Shown: positions 19,510 through 29,479 of the stretch, piece by piece
Layout: each line of letters starts with the position of its first letter
Numbering within the stretch: position 1 is the stretch's first letter
Assembly: GCF_000143415.4 (NCBI RefSeq)
Contig: NW_003314281.1
Coordinates: 1,983,149 to 2,047,148, forward strand
Direction of reading: 5' to 3'
DNA length: 64,000 nucleotides
DNA from: Selaginella moellendorffii
Lineage: Eukaryota; Streptophyta; Lycopodiopsida; Selaginellales; Selaginellaceae
Position numbers and translations under genes: made by a program
The notes under the pieces: model-generated
Databases searched by the model: none
Seen by the model: only the letters and a program-made list of their open reading frames with translations
Told to the model about the DNA's origin: nothing

Positions 19510-21614
19510 TCATAGAAACTGCTTGAAAAACTCGGAGTACTTTTCGAGGTAGTCCGGTCGAGTGGGAACTATATGCCCCGAGTCATGACGAACTACCGTT
19601 CGAGAGCCAGGCCTGAACTTCCCGGCCAATCTCTCGCTTTCCGTGCAAGAGATTTGCCGGTCATAGCCAGTTTTCCCACTGAAAATGTGCAGCGAAGGGC
19701 AGTCGATCAATCCTCCCAACACCTGTTGCTCTAGCACCGGCGAAACGAACCCCGAGCACAGGACGACGAACTTGATGTCGATCAGTCCAGCATCCTTGAG
19801 TGAAGAAAGTATGGCAGCCACGGCCGCTCCCTGCGAGAACCCGAGAACGCCATCGAATGGCCCGCGATCAGCAAATACTTGTTCGAGGTACTCCCAGCTC
19901 TCGCTCCAACCCGACGTTTGCTTTTGGTACTGCATGGGATCGAAAGACTTCTGTACTGGAGTCCACGTTTGTGTGCTAGCCTTCGGACCATCCGGATCGG
20001 TTAACCACGCAAATTTCTTGTGCGGCTGGGCTGTAGGTTCTTGCCTCGTTTCGTCCTCGAGAAGTTGATAGAGCAGCGGAAGCTCGTGAGGAGCATCTAT
20101 GAAGACGAACTCGGCTGTACGTCTGAGTTTCTTCGACAGCGATGCGAGCCTGCCCTTCAAGTTTGATGCGTTTTGACGAAAGCCGTGCAGGCACAATATC
20201 CTTAACTTCGAGCCTGTTCACGGTGGGTCATATGTCTGCTATCAAAATTTGATAAGCACTCACATTTATCACGTCCTGATTCTACTGGTTCACTAGAATG
20301 CTGATTAGCAGCGCACAGCTCGCAGAGATAAGGCACTGACGCCTGAAAGCACAATGCAAGGTAAAGAGAAGACAAAGATCATATACGAATTACCTTGCAA
20401 CTTTCGCATAGAAGTACCAGCATACGACACATGGAGCAACGGAGCCGTGGAGTATAGTCATCGTAGGGAGATTTGCAACTATAGCAGCAGCCAACAGTTT
20501 TATCTTGTAGCGATGGAACTGATATCCTGCCAGCCAAAGCTTAAGCTTCCGAGTAAGAGTGATGCATGCACTACCTATGATCGAAAACAAAGTTCTTCCC
20601 ATGGAAGTATCCTCCTTCAGGAAATGCCTCCAGATACCGCTGAATGCCACCAGAAAGCTGCGTAGCACGAGGCTAGAATCCACCGTACAAACAGGAGAAA
20701 ACCAAACAACCTGGTAGACGTTCTCGAATTCCTCTCCTTTGCTACGAATGTAAGCAGAAGCCATCTCGCACCGGACACCTCCAGTGCAATACCTGCAACA
20801 AACGCAAAAGCATATAACACAATGAATGAAAGAAACGACTTAGAAAGAAATACATCAGTACTGATTTGTTGCGCAATTGTTCCGCGTGCTCGTCTATCCA
20901 AGCAGGCAAGTCACTGTACTGGCGTATCTTGGGGTCGAGGAAAGCAATTCCCGGAGGCGGGCAAAACTTGCCTATTCGGGTCTCGTAAATGTTCCTTGCA
21001 TCGAGAACTACAGCGTTGCTTTGTTTCAAGCTTCCTGCACGAATGAAAATCTTGTAAGTTGGAAAGAAAGCCAAGGCAGCCACCAAAACCTGCTTGGTCG
21101 AGCATTCCATGGAACTGCTCTGGCGATAGATGCTTCCCAGCATTTGCAAGCGATGGAGAAGGAAATACACCAAGCGTCACGATTTCCTACAAAGCCGAAA
21201 AAACGAAAAAAGCTTTGCTCGAGCAAGAACTTGCGAGAAAAGAATTACCTCAACCAGACGAACGGACAAGGAATCAAAGCCACAGCTCGCAGCGGCATCG
21301 CGATCCATAGGCCGGGAGCACGCAGCGAGCTTGAAATCGCATCCCTGGAACAGCTCCTGGCCCGCGACAGCATCGATGTGCTCCCTCAGCGATTCCATGC
21401 TGCCTCCGACCTAGCAAGAATCCGTGAGAACACAGAGAAATTCCGGAGAATGCCACTCACATACCGTGACATTGACGCCCCCGGGCGCAATCCGTATCCT
21501 CCCCAGCAGCGCCAGCGAAGAACACGATCGCTCGAACCAGTTCCTGGTCGCCTCGGGATCCGGCAGCGTGACGAACTTGTAGTAGAGAAGAACTCCCTGC
21601 TCTGGGAGCGCCAT
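19510..21614 (-). CDS. STR6: Rhodanese (TrhO/UPF0176-like)-FSH serine hydrolase fusion, 9 exons
   Basis: Exons are 21614-21465, 21410-21249, 21186-21090 (or 21084), 21034-20854, 20792-20711, 20657-20575, 20526-20394, 20342-20264 and 20213-19510, giving about 556 residues. The N-terminal part matches the UPF0176/TrhO type: LLYYKFVTLPDP, GRIRIAPGGVNVTVGGS, VVLDARNIYETRIGKF, and the rhodanese loop MYCTGGVRCE with its catalytic Cys. NFVFDHR and a Cys-rich zinc-binding segment follow (CCYSCKSPYDDYTPRLRC, CSMCRMLVLLCESC). The last exon is an FSH1/OVCA2-type alpha/beta hydrolase with GFSQG nucleophile elbow and SGHIVP His. The same fusion is known in plants (Arabidopsis Rhodanese-like 6, from memory). 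Bacterial TrhO hydroxylates tRNA uridine-34; whether this protein does so is inference. An upstream alternative ATG (21640) leads into a wrong frame. Confidence 0.9.
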
Positions 21615-22272
21615 AGCTCCACAAAAGCCCTAGTTTTCATGGCTACTTGTTAGTGGAAAATTCAAAGAGTATAGAAGAGTGGCATTTGCTCATAGATAAA
21701 CGCACAGGCATTCTCGTAGCTCTATCACCCACTGGGGTTCTCTCTTCACTGGGACAGTCCCAGTGAAGGACCCAGGATGAGGGATTTTGATCGAGCGAGT
21801 AGTGGATGTTTTTACATCGAGTCGTAGTTTCTTGCGGCATTTGCCTCAGCTGGCATTTCTCTGTTTTTGTCGATGCTAGAAAGTTTCTTCCTCGGAAAGC
21901 CAAAAACATCTCGTAAGAAATCTCATCATCTGGGCTCAAATTCAATGTGGAAGTAAGCTAGCGAACGTTATATGAACTTATAGGAGCGCAAATAAGAATG
22001 CTGGCGACATCCAACATTTGCCTTTAATGGGCATAAGTTCAGACTTTTCTTTTTTCTGCTGTGCCCGGATGACATCGCCCATTTTACTCTCAATCACATT
22101 CGCTCCCACGCCCTCATCCAGGATTCAGGATCAAGCCATAAGCAAAGAAAAGTATTCCCGGCAGCGATCGCGCCATGTTTCCAGCAATGGGTTGTCCCTG
22201 CTAAAACCCTAACCCTTGGCTGTATTTTAAAGGCCTGGAGGCACTCTCATGACGTGCTGATCCATGCACTTT
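21615..22272. other. Intergenic, upstream of rhodanese/hydrolase gene
   Basis: This is the 5' flank of the rhodanese/hydrolase gene and the 3' flank of the unknown gene at 22273-24380. No gene is seen. Part of it (about 21830-22045) recurs as a decayed copy at 28480-28680. Confidence 0.5.
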
Positions 22273-24380
22273 TTAAATTATTCCTTTGGACATTGCATAT
22301 GCTATAATATATGCAGTGAGCCTCTCATAACTCCATCTAAATATTTTCGCCACTTTAAACCACAACTCCTTGTGTTCCCGATCATAATATGTACCACCAA
22401 CTGCAATCGCCTTGACCATAGCATCGCCTATTTCACCAGCGCTGGCTCCCAGGGCCCCCTGTACTTTGGGAGAGTTTATCAACTTCTCAAGAGTTAGACA
22501 TCTCTTCTTAGTCGCATCTGATGCAATAAAAATGCCTCTTGTGCTCCAGATTGTATCAAGGTTTGGGTGACTATTTAGAGCCACCGTGCCTACACAAACA
22601 GCTTTAGTAAATACTTCCACCAAGCAAAGACAGATAATTCATGTCACTCACATTCTTGTGACGCTTTGCGATCAATGTCCAGAGCCAAGTGATCCTCAAA
22701 TATCAGCTGCGCAAAACAACACACAAGAAAAAAGGAAACAAATCAGAAACACATGTCAACGAAAAGAGTGTGCGTACGTGAACAATGTAGACGACCATGG
22801 CACCGAACGGCACAATACTCATTTGTTTATGGCCGTCGTCAAAGTAATGCTCCGGAACTCTGTGCTGGAAGTTGAAGACTACAATCAGCCCTCTCCATGC
22901 CAGCTCCCTTATTTCTCCCAGCTCGGATTGCGAGCAAGGGACCCCATCCGGCTCCCACTGCGCGTTCCTGCACAGCTGCACGAAATGGCCGCTAAAATCC
23001 TTGCCGAAAACGGCAGCGGCGGCACGGTAGAGCTGGCGCTCGTCGCTGCTTCCCGCTGTCACCGACTGTGCGTGCTCCACGATCGACTTGCCCGTCGAGC
23101 ACAGCGTCTGGAGCTCGGCATGGTCCCGCTGCCCCTTCCTCGTCAGTGTCCAAGTGTAGATCAAACGGCCAATTTGCAAGCTTGCATCCTTAAAGTCCAT
23201 AAAGTATGAGACCTCGCGAGGCCTGTACTGGTAAACGAGCGAGCTCCTTCGAACCCAGCACTCCAGAGGTACAACAAGGCTTTGGTCCCACTCGAATGTG
23301 TGAGTCACTGCTGCCACCACCTCCTGCCAAACAAACAAACAAAAAAAGAAAAGAGAAAAAAGAAAAAAGAAACAAATAAGAAGCCTGTCTCTGTTTCGCA
23401 AATCGAGCTAAGGATTTTACCTCCAACACCTGGCGGACGCCGGGGGTGAGGTCGATCGATTGCCACTCTATCATCGGGAGTTCCTTGAACCAAACGTTAT
23501 AGACGTTGTCGATGTTCTCCCTGGTTGGCAGAAAGAATTTCTGAAACCTGTATGCGTGCACGGTGTCTAGGAAGCAGAGCAAGAGTTTGCCCAGGTGCCC
23601 CCCGCCGCCAGCTTTGGCTTGAGCTACGAAAGCGTCGAGCCATTCGCGCGGCTGCTTGTTTGCTTGGACCTGGAGGTGCAGCCACGCGAAGAAGAGCACG
23701 CAGAGCTGCTCGCTCACATCAAACAGGAGAAGGGCATCCACAAGACATGTTCGCGCCGAGAAAGTAGAGGGAACTCTAGACATGAGCGACACAAGATCTG
23801 CACAGACGGCTGGTTAGAAATGAAAAAAGGAAAAGATGCAAGCCATACATGTAATTCCTTCCGCCGAATACATCGCTTCAGTGGCTGGCGTCGGAATATC
23901 TCTCTCCATGAGCTGCAACCAAGAAATAAGGCTCTTTTACCGCTTTGCCACAAGAAATCTCGATAAACTCACCACTTCAAGCTTGTGTGTAACGTAGTAG
24001 CAAGGGAGCACGAAAGACAGTACTGTCGGGCCACCGTAACGTTGCTGGTTGGGGAGATCTCGCTGGCGCGTGAAATAGTCGGCAGCGATGAAGAGGTGCA
24101 AGAAAACCTCCGGGACGGGAACCCGGAGGACGTGGGCGATTGCCACAGTCCAGATCTTCCACTTGAGCTCCGACACACTCGACTCATCCATATCGTAGAA
24201 CCACGACGCCTCTGCTAAATACTCCAGCTCCAGCCCAAAGCGCTGGAATGCCCCTGCAACCACTCTCAGCAATCTGGTACCTATGCTGCTTTGGAACCAA
24301 TCGGCCACGAGCACACCCACGCGCGGATCCCATCCCACCACTGGAGTCATGTCCTCTGCCTGAGTCCATCCCCAATCCAT
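22273..24380 (-). CDS. Six-exon protein of unrecognised family, about 588 residues
   Basis: Exons are 24380-23973, 23912-23849, 23797-23421, 23323-22778, 22706-22652 and 22589-22273. Every junction is GT-AG with compatible phases and there is no internal stop, so the gene looks intact. The protein is mostly alpha-helical in character and rich in Trp, Phe and Leu, with hydrophobic patches (YLVSLMSRVP, LCVLFFAWLHLQV, HLGKLLLCFLDTVH, MVVYIVH) but no clear multi-pass membrane topology and no signal peptide. Distinctive segments are FYDMDESSVSELKWKIWTVA, HYFDDGHKQMSIVPFGAM and IFRWSYERLTAYIIAYAMSK. I recognise no catalytic motif; DMDES and YFDDG are acidic but not in a terpene-synthase DDxxD context I can support. 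It may be a lineage-restricted family or a transferred gene. Function unknown. Confidence 0.72.
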
Positions 24381-27300
24381 GAGCCCTAGAGAGCTTCAAA
24401 GGTCTACTTATAGTATTTCTCTTCGAATATTAAAGGAATATTACACCCGAGGAACTCTAAAGGTCTCGGACATATTCTTTGATTCCCCTTCCGGGGGATT
24501 TGTCGTTGCTGTGAGAAATTCTTCTTATCAATGTTTTTGTGCCTGTGGATCTCAACAAGACGCCGGACATGTAACATGACGAGTGTGGTACATTCTCTTG
24601 GGAATCTACTCGCTCTTGTTTTATGAGATTCGCCTCGGAATTATCTGCTCTTCTCATGCCATGCCGCAGTCCAGCTCTATCACTTGGCGAGGATCCACAA
24701 TCACCACCAGTTAAGTTTCTCGCTGGTTCCAACCAGCCACAAGACAATAACCAACGTAAATCATTATCTATTTTGAAGGCTGATTCGTTGGCAATCTTTA
24801 ACTCTTTGCCCTCCTCGTTTAATTTACAGAAGTTAGTACAACCAAACTCTTCAGCCAAAATTTTCATGATCACTGATCTACGAATGAAGAGAACTTATGC
24901 TCATCTCTCTGATTGGGCTCTCTCCTTTGGTTCCTTCTCTAGTGAGGCGGCTTTCGGTTTTGTCCTTGAAAGGTACCGAAGTCCTCCTGTGACTATCCAT
25001 TTCCAAGCACAATAATTCCCAGAGGTAGGTAGTGGATTTTCGTGCATGCTGCGCATGTGTTGGGCATGGTGACATGCTCAAGGCCCAGATTTCTCGATGG
25101 CATGACCATTTGGGGCAGGGAATTAAATCTTTTCTCGTTTGCTAACCAGGAGGCAATAACTGGGGTCAGTGGAGAGTTATATGTATGCGGCACACATATG
25201 GATATGGGCTGCTCCCTAGTTTCGTATATGTATGGAGCGGCCCTGAAAGCCATGGTGCATATGTTTTAATGGGCGCCTGAGTGGCCTCATGTCAAAGTCG
25301 GTCATTGTGGGCACAGAATGAACCTTGTGCTTGTGTTGGGATCATTGTGCACACAAACATTCATGGAACTACCGAATTGCCCCAGGCCATCTCTCACATC
25401 ATCTTGTGATGCCTTCAAGGGGCAACTGCTACAAGGGGAAAGATGCCCTCTCGGGGCAATACTCCAGGGATTAATTAATTAGTTCATTCAAGGAAACCAT
25501 GCATCAGGTAGCTAAGGTCCAGTCCAAGTCCGGCCAGGGCGGGCAAAGGCTGCGTGCGTGTGTTTTCACCATGCATAGGCTTCACTCAGCCGCTGAGGGC
25601 TTTGGCTTGCCTTAATTAGTTTTTTTTATACTTTCAGATTTGCAGTATATTTGTAGTATATTCCAACTTGCGTCAATAAAAAAATAATTTGTCAAACAAT
25701 GGCAATGAAAAATCTTGCACAAACCATATTTTTTATGTCAAACATGTAAAAAACTGAATATAGATCATGAATCATGAACAATAGCATGGATCACTGACAT
25801 GGCATAACTTTATCAAGACAAAGATATGATGTGACAAAGTTTAATTAATTAATTGGAAAGTATAGGACCAAATCTTAATTTCAAGGTAAATAAAAACATT
25901 TTGACACACAATCTGAATATGATGAGTGATAGCATTTGGCCACACGCTATTCCTATTCCTATCGAAGGTGAGAATTATAATATAAAATATAAGTGGTTGT
26001 TTTAAGAAATGTCATTTCAAGGTGAACAAGCACAATTTATTAATGATTGTACTTGGATATTTTGGGATATTCTGATCTTGTATTTAGAGTTTATAAATGT
26101 TTTATAATTTATAAATTTCCTAGTATATTCTAGTTTATTTTAATGATTGAAGAGTAATTGTTTTTATAAATTATAAACATATTAATAATTATAAAATTTT
26201 AATTCATAAATTGTATTGATAAAGAATATTAAGCAAACCACAGCAAATTATTTATTATTAATAATATTGATAAATCCAAAATATAAGAGGGTTACAATTG
26301 CCTCAATGTGCTACAATATCAAGGGAGTGCACAAAATAAGCATGAGAAAGAAAGAACAGAACAATAGAGATTTTATACCTTAAAATTGGATCGCAAATCC
26401 TCTACAATCAATGGTGCTTGATTCTTGGTTGGGCATAAGCAAGAGATATTGGATAAGCTAACAATCTTAACTCTTCGTGTAGTGGCCATTGCTATGGCAT
26501 GAATCCCTGGCTCTGCCCACAACCAGCTGTAGCTGTGCCTGCAGAAGTGGCCATGACACTAGCTATGGCTGACTGACTTTGATCTTTTCTTTTTCTTTTT
26601 CTTTGTCTTTTTCACTGATTAGCTTTTTCTCACCAGTTCTTCCAATGAGCTGATTGAGATTGGTCTTTCTTTCGTTCTTTTGTTTCTAGCAGGCCTTTCT
26701 ACTACAAGGCTCTTACATTTAGATTCAAAGTTATCTGTTTCTCTTAAAATGAAATGCAGCATTTGCCAGGTGGCAATTCATGGACTCGACGTCCAAGCCT
26801 GGGAGGATGGGAAATGGGTGCCATTGGAGGTGCGTCTTAAGGAGGAGATGGAGAGGGAGTGCGTCGCCCAAAAGGCGAAGGAGGCAATGCCCTCCTTGGA
26901 GGTGAGGGAGGCCAAACACCAAAAACTTAAGGAGCTGTTTCTCAAGATGGTGGTAAAGGCCGAGCGTTTCGAAAACCAAGCAATTGGGCGAGGTCGATAA
27001 GGGTGGCAAACAAGCCATAGAGGAGGGCCACAACCAGGAGGGCGTACAACTCCTCCCCAGGCTTGATGTTCGTCCACTGCTTTAAGGATTATTCTTAGGA
27101 AGGCCGGGTATGACTTGCCGGGTTTGTGTCAAGGAGCGATGAATTGTGAATGTAAAACAAGTTTGCTTTGTTCTGGCTCAGTGTAAGCCTATTGGTATCT
27201 TTGATCGATTCGAGGATTCCTTATAATACTCATCCTTTTCAATCTCCCCTTCATTTAATATAAATTCTCCTTTCATGGTGAATATAGAAAACTTGGAATA

Positions 27301-28390
27301 AAACTAAAAATTCCAGCATGCCAAGAATAAAGGTTTTGCAAATTTTATATGGAGAAGTCATTTGAGGAACAGTTGAAGAGCTCAGATATGAACATCTTGT
27401 ACCTGAATGTGCACAATCTAAGAAACTCTAGCATACAAACACGCCTGTGAAAAACGTTTTGGAGCGCCTACTCTCCCGAATGATGAGATCCATCTAAAGA
27501 AGTACGTTGCAAATCTGTATAAAATCGTAAGGAAGATAAGCTTTTATACAGACGCAACATACTTCTTGAAGTCAGCTGAAAGCCTGCAGCATCCGAGATA
27601 AGCTTGAAGTTGGCTGACTGGTATCTAAGCTCCAGCGCTTAGATACTTGAAAGCAGAGGGATCTCCAACGTACAACATATCTTCATATGGTCGAATCCCG
27701 TCTTGAGCAACAGAGAAAAAATCGTTTATCATACGCTTCCTCCCAAGAACCAAAATGACCAAAGCCAGGATAAGGATATTGGAAAAAATATCATCATCTA
27801 TCTATCAATTAAGCCTTAGATTTACCCCAGGTGATGCTCTATCGGCATGTGCCTGTGTGTAGGCAAAGGGATCCCTGAGAGGGGCTGGGGGGGCACAGCG
27901 ATCTAGAGGGATTCTTGCAAGAAATTTGATAGATCGGAGCTTGCATTACCTGTGCTGCCGATGGAAATAAGCCTGGGCTGGGATTATCACCTGGAGTTTA
28001 ATATCAGAATCGATCGATCAAAGCCTTGGATTTACCTTGAGCGCTGCTCTACGATGGAACCGCGCCTGAGATCATTGCCTAGAATTTCAGAAAAATATCA
28101 CGAATCTGTCCATCAAGCCTTGGATTGCGCTGCTCGGTTGGGGCACCACGGCTGTGAATGCTTTGCGCTAGCCCTGAAAATTTGAATGAAGCGGGAAGAA
28201 TACTTAATGAGCTGGACAGCAACGTGGCGGTGACGTGGTCATCTACGAACGATATGGAGCGAGAAAAAGCCTTGCGTTACACAGTACCTCGGAGAAGCGC
28301 CTTGATAACTTTCCCTTGAGTAACACTATCTAGTCGTGATCAGAGAAGAGCTTTCTCAAGAAATAGTACCTCTGCTTGAGATTCCAGTCA
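24381..28390. other. Gene-poor region; short unsupported frames and repeats
   Basis: Four kilobases with no supportable gene. Short frames occur at 24623-25015 (+), 26680-27000 (+, Lys/Glu-rich) and 27952-28185 (+), but none has a family motif, clean splice context or codon signal. Sections 25620-26330 and 27240-27360 are A/T-rich. A hairpin sits at 27497-27567. A short sequence beginning AAGCCTT(A/G)GATT recurs near 27812, 28020 and 28113. A 50-base block at 26661-26714 is repeated at 28922-28977. Confidence 0.5.
27497..27567. repeat. Imperfect inverted repeat / hairpin
   Basis: Arms 27497-27524 (AAGAAGTACGTTGC to TCTGTATAAAA) and 27542-27567 are reverse complements with about three mismatches or bulges, separated by a 17-base loop. 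The size fits a MITE remnant or a small-RNA hairpin. No known miRNA was recognised. Confidence 0.6.
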
Positions 28391-28394
28391 ATCT

Positions 28395-28690
28395 CGCAGC
28401 GAATGGCAGTCGATCAATCCTCCTCCTGTTGCTACTCCTCTAGCACAGGCGAAACGATCGCTATACCGGCGTATCTTGGGGTCTTACAGCATTTGCTTCA
28501 GCCTGGCATTCCTATGTTTTTGCCGACGGAAAGCCGAAACATCTAGAAATAAATCTCAGAATTTAAGTTGGGAATAAGCTAGCGAGACGTTATACGAATT
28601 TACAGAAGCGCAAATAAGAATGCTGGCCTGTATAGCTCGCCTTGCAGCATTTGCCTGTAATGGGCATAAGTTTGGAGGCTTTATGTTTGT
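28395..28690 (-). pseudogene. Internally deleted, decayed copy of the rhodanese/hydrolase locus
   Basis: Three blocks match the 19.7-22.0 kb locus in the same order and orientation. About 28397-28460 matches 19686-19748 (part of the hydrolase exon, including CAGTCGATCAATCCTCC). About 28463-28485 matches 20922-20938 (TGGCGTATCTTGGGGTC, rhodanese exon). About 28487-28680 matches 21832-22045 of the 5' flank (GAAATAAGCTAGCGA-like, GCGCAAATAAGAATGCTGGC). The intervening exons are missing, so it cannot be functional. It marks an old local duplication of at least 2.3 kb followed by large deletions. Confidence 0.7.
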
Positions 28691-28699
28691 TTTCCTTGT

Positions 28700-29297
28700 C
28701 AAGGCACATTTTCTTTCGATGGGCATTTGTGTTTCTTTGATGGCTGCACTGCTCTTCTATTTGTTGCTACATTTGGTGTCGCAGGTTCTAATGACTGTAA
28801 CTGGTTTTCTCACTGACTTTGATTTTATTTCTTTTATTTTTTTCTTGACTTCTAGAAGAAATGTTTTCTTTTTATCAAGCCGCTGAGTGTTTTGCCACGA
28901 ATGCATGATGCCTGACTGACTTTGGTCTTTCTTTCGTTCTTTTGTTCCGAGCAGGCCTTTCTTCGACAAGGCTCTTGACCGATGAAGCAGAGGAGCTGCA
29001 GTTGATTCCAGGACGTCATAATTTCAGTGTAAGAACTCTTTTCTTGCGGCTCGATCTTAGCTCTGAATTATGATGCAGCATTTTTATTCGCTCATCATCA
29101 AAAGCCGTGATCAGGACGTTTGGTGGTATTTGCAGAATGGTTTCGCGGACGAATTGTTACTTCCTGAGGCACCGAAGAAGAAAGAAGGAAGATAATCTAA
29201 ATAGGTGTTTGCAATCATGTTAAAAACTAGAATCCTTCCTGCAAAGTGGAATTTGAGGGAGGACTTTGCTCTTCTCTGGCATGTAGACAGTCTCGCA
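28700..29297. other. Intergenic with possible exon-like debris
   Basis: A patch at about 29134-29193 (+) follows a TTTGCAG acceptor and reads NGFADELLLPEAPKKKEGR then stop, which could be a terminal-exon fragment. I find no partner exons. The rest is A/T-rich. Confidence 0.35.
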
Positions 29298-29479
29298 TTG
29301 GGCTGTACTATGTTCAAAGTCTCTGTCCAAAATATATCATATTGACAAGAGTCTATGTTCGCGAGAAGTGTGAGAAATCATCCTCTCCTTGGGCTGTACT
29401 ATGTTCAAAGTCTCTGTCCAAACCATATCATATTGACAAGAGTCTATGTTCGCGAGAAGTGTGAGAAATCATCCTCTCC
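29298..29479 (+). repeat. 91-base tandem duplication overlapping the GMI1-like stop codon
   Basis: 29298-29388 and 29389-29479 are near-identical 91-base units (two differences). The stop codon of the large minus-strand gene at 29428 falls in the second unit, so its last ~17 residues come from this repeat. Confidence 0.9.

Larger units (their letters stand above)
26661..28977 (+). repeat. Dispersed direct repeat pair (26661-26714 and 28922-28977)
   Basis: Both copies share TTGGTCTTTCTTTCGTTCTT followed by a polypyrimidine run, AGCAGGCCTTTCT and ACAAGGCTCTT. A shorter related TGACTGACTTTG precedes each copy. Identity is about 85-90 percent by eye. The copies may be remnants of a transposon or of a duplicated intron/exon boundary. 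Confidence 0.6.

Noticed and set aside
22273-24380. Terpene synthase reading of the unknown gene, from DMDES and YFDDG
   Set aside because: Spacing and context do not match a DDxxD/NSE metal-binding pair.
26680-27000. Lys/Glu-rich 106-residue frame in the gene-poor region
   Set aside because: No family motif, no splice context, and its upstream part is a dispersed repeat; insufficient support for a gene.
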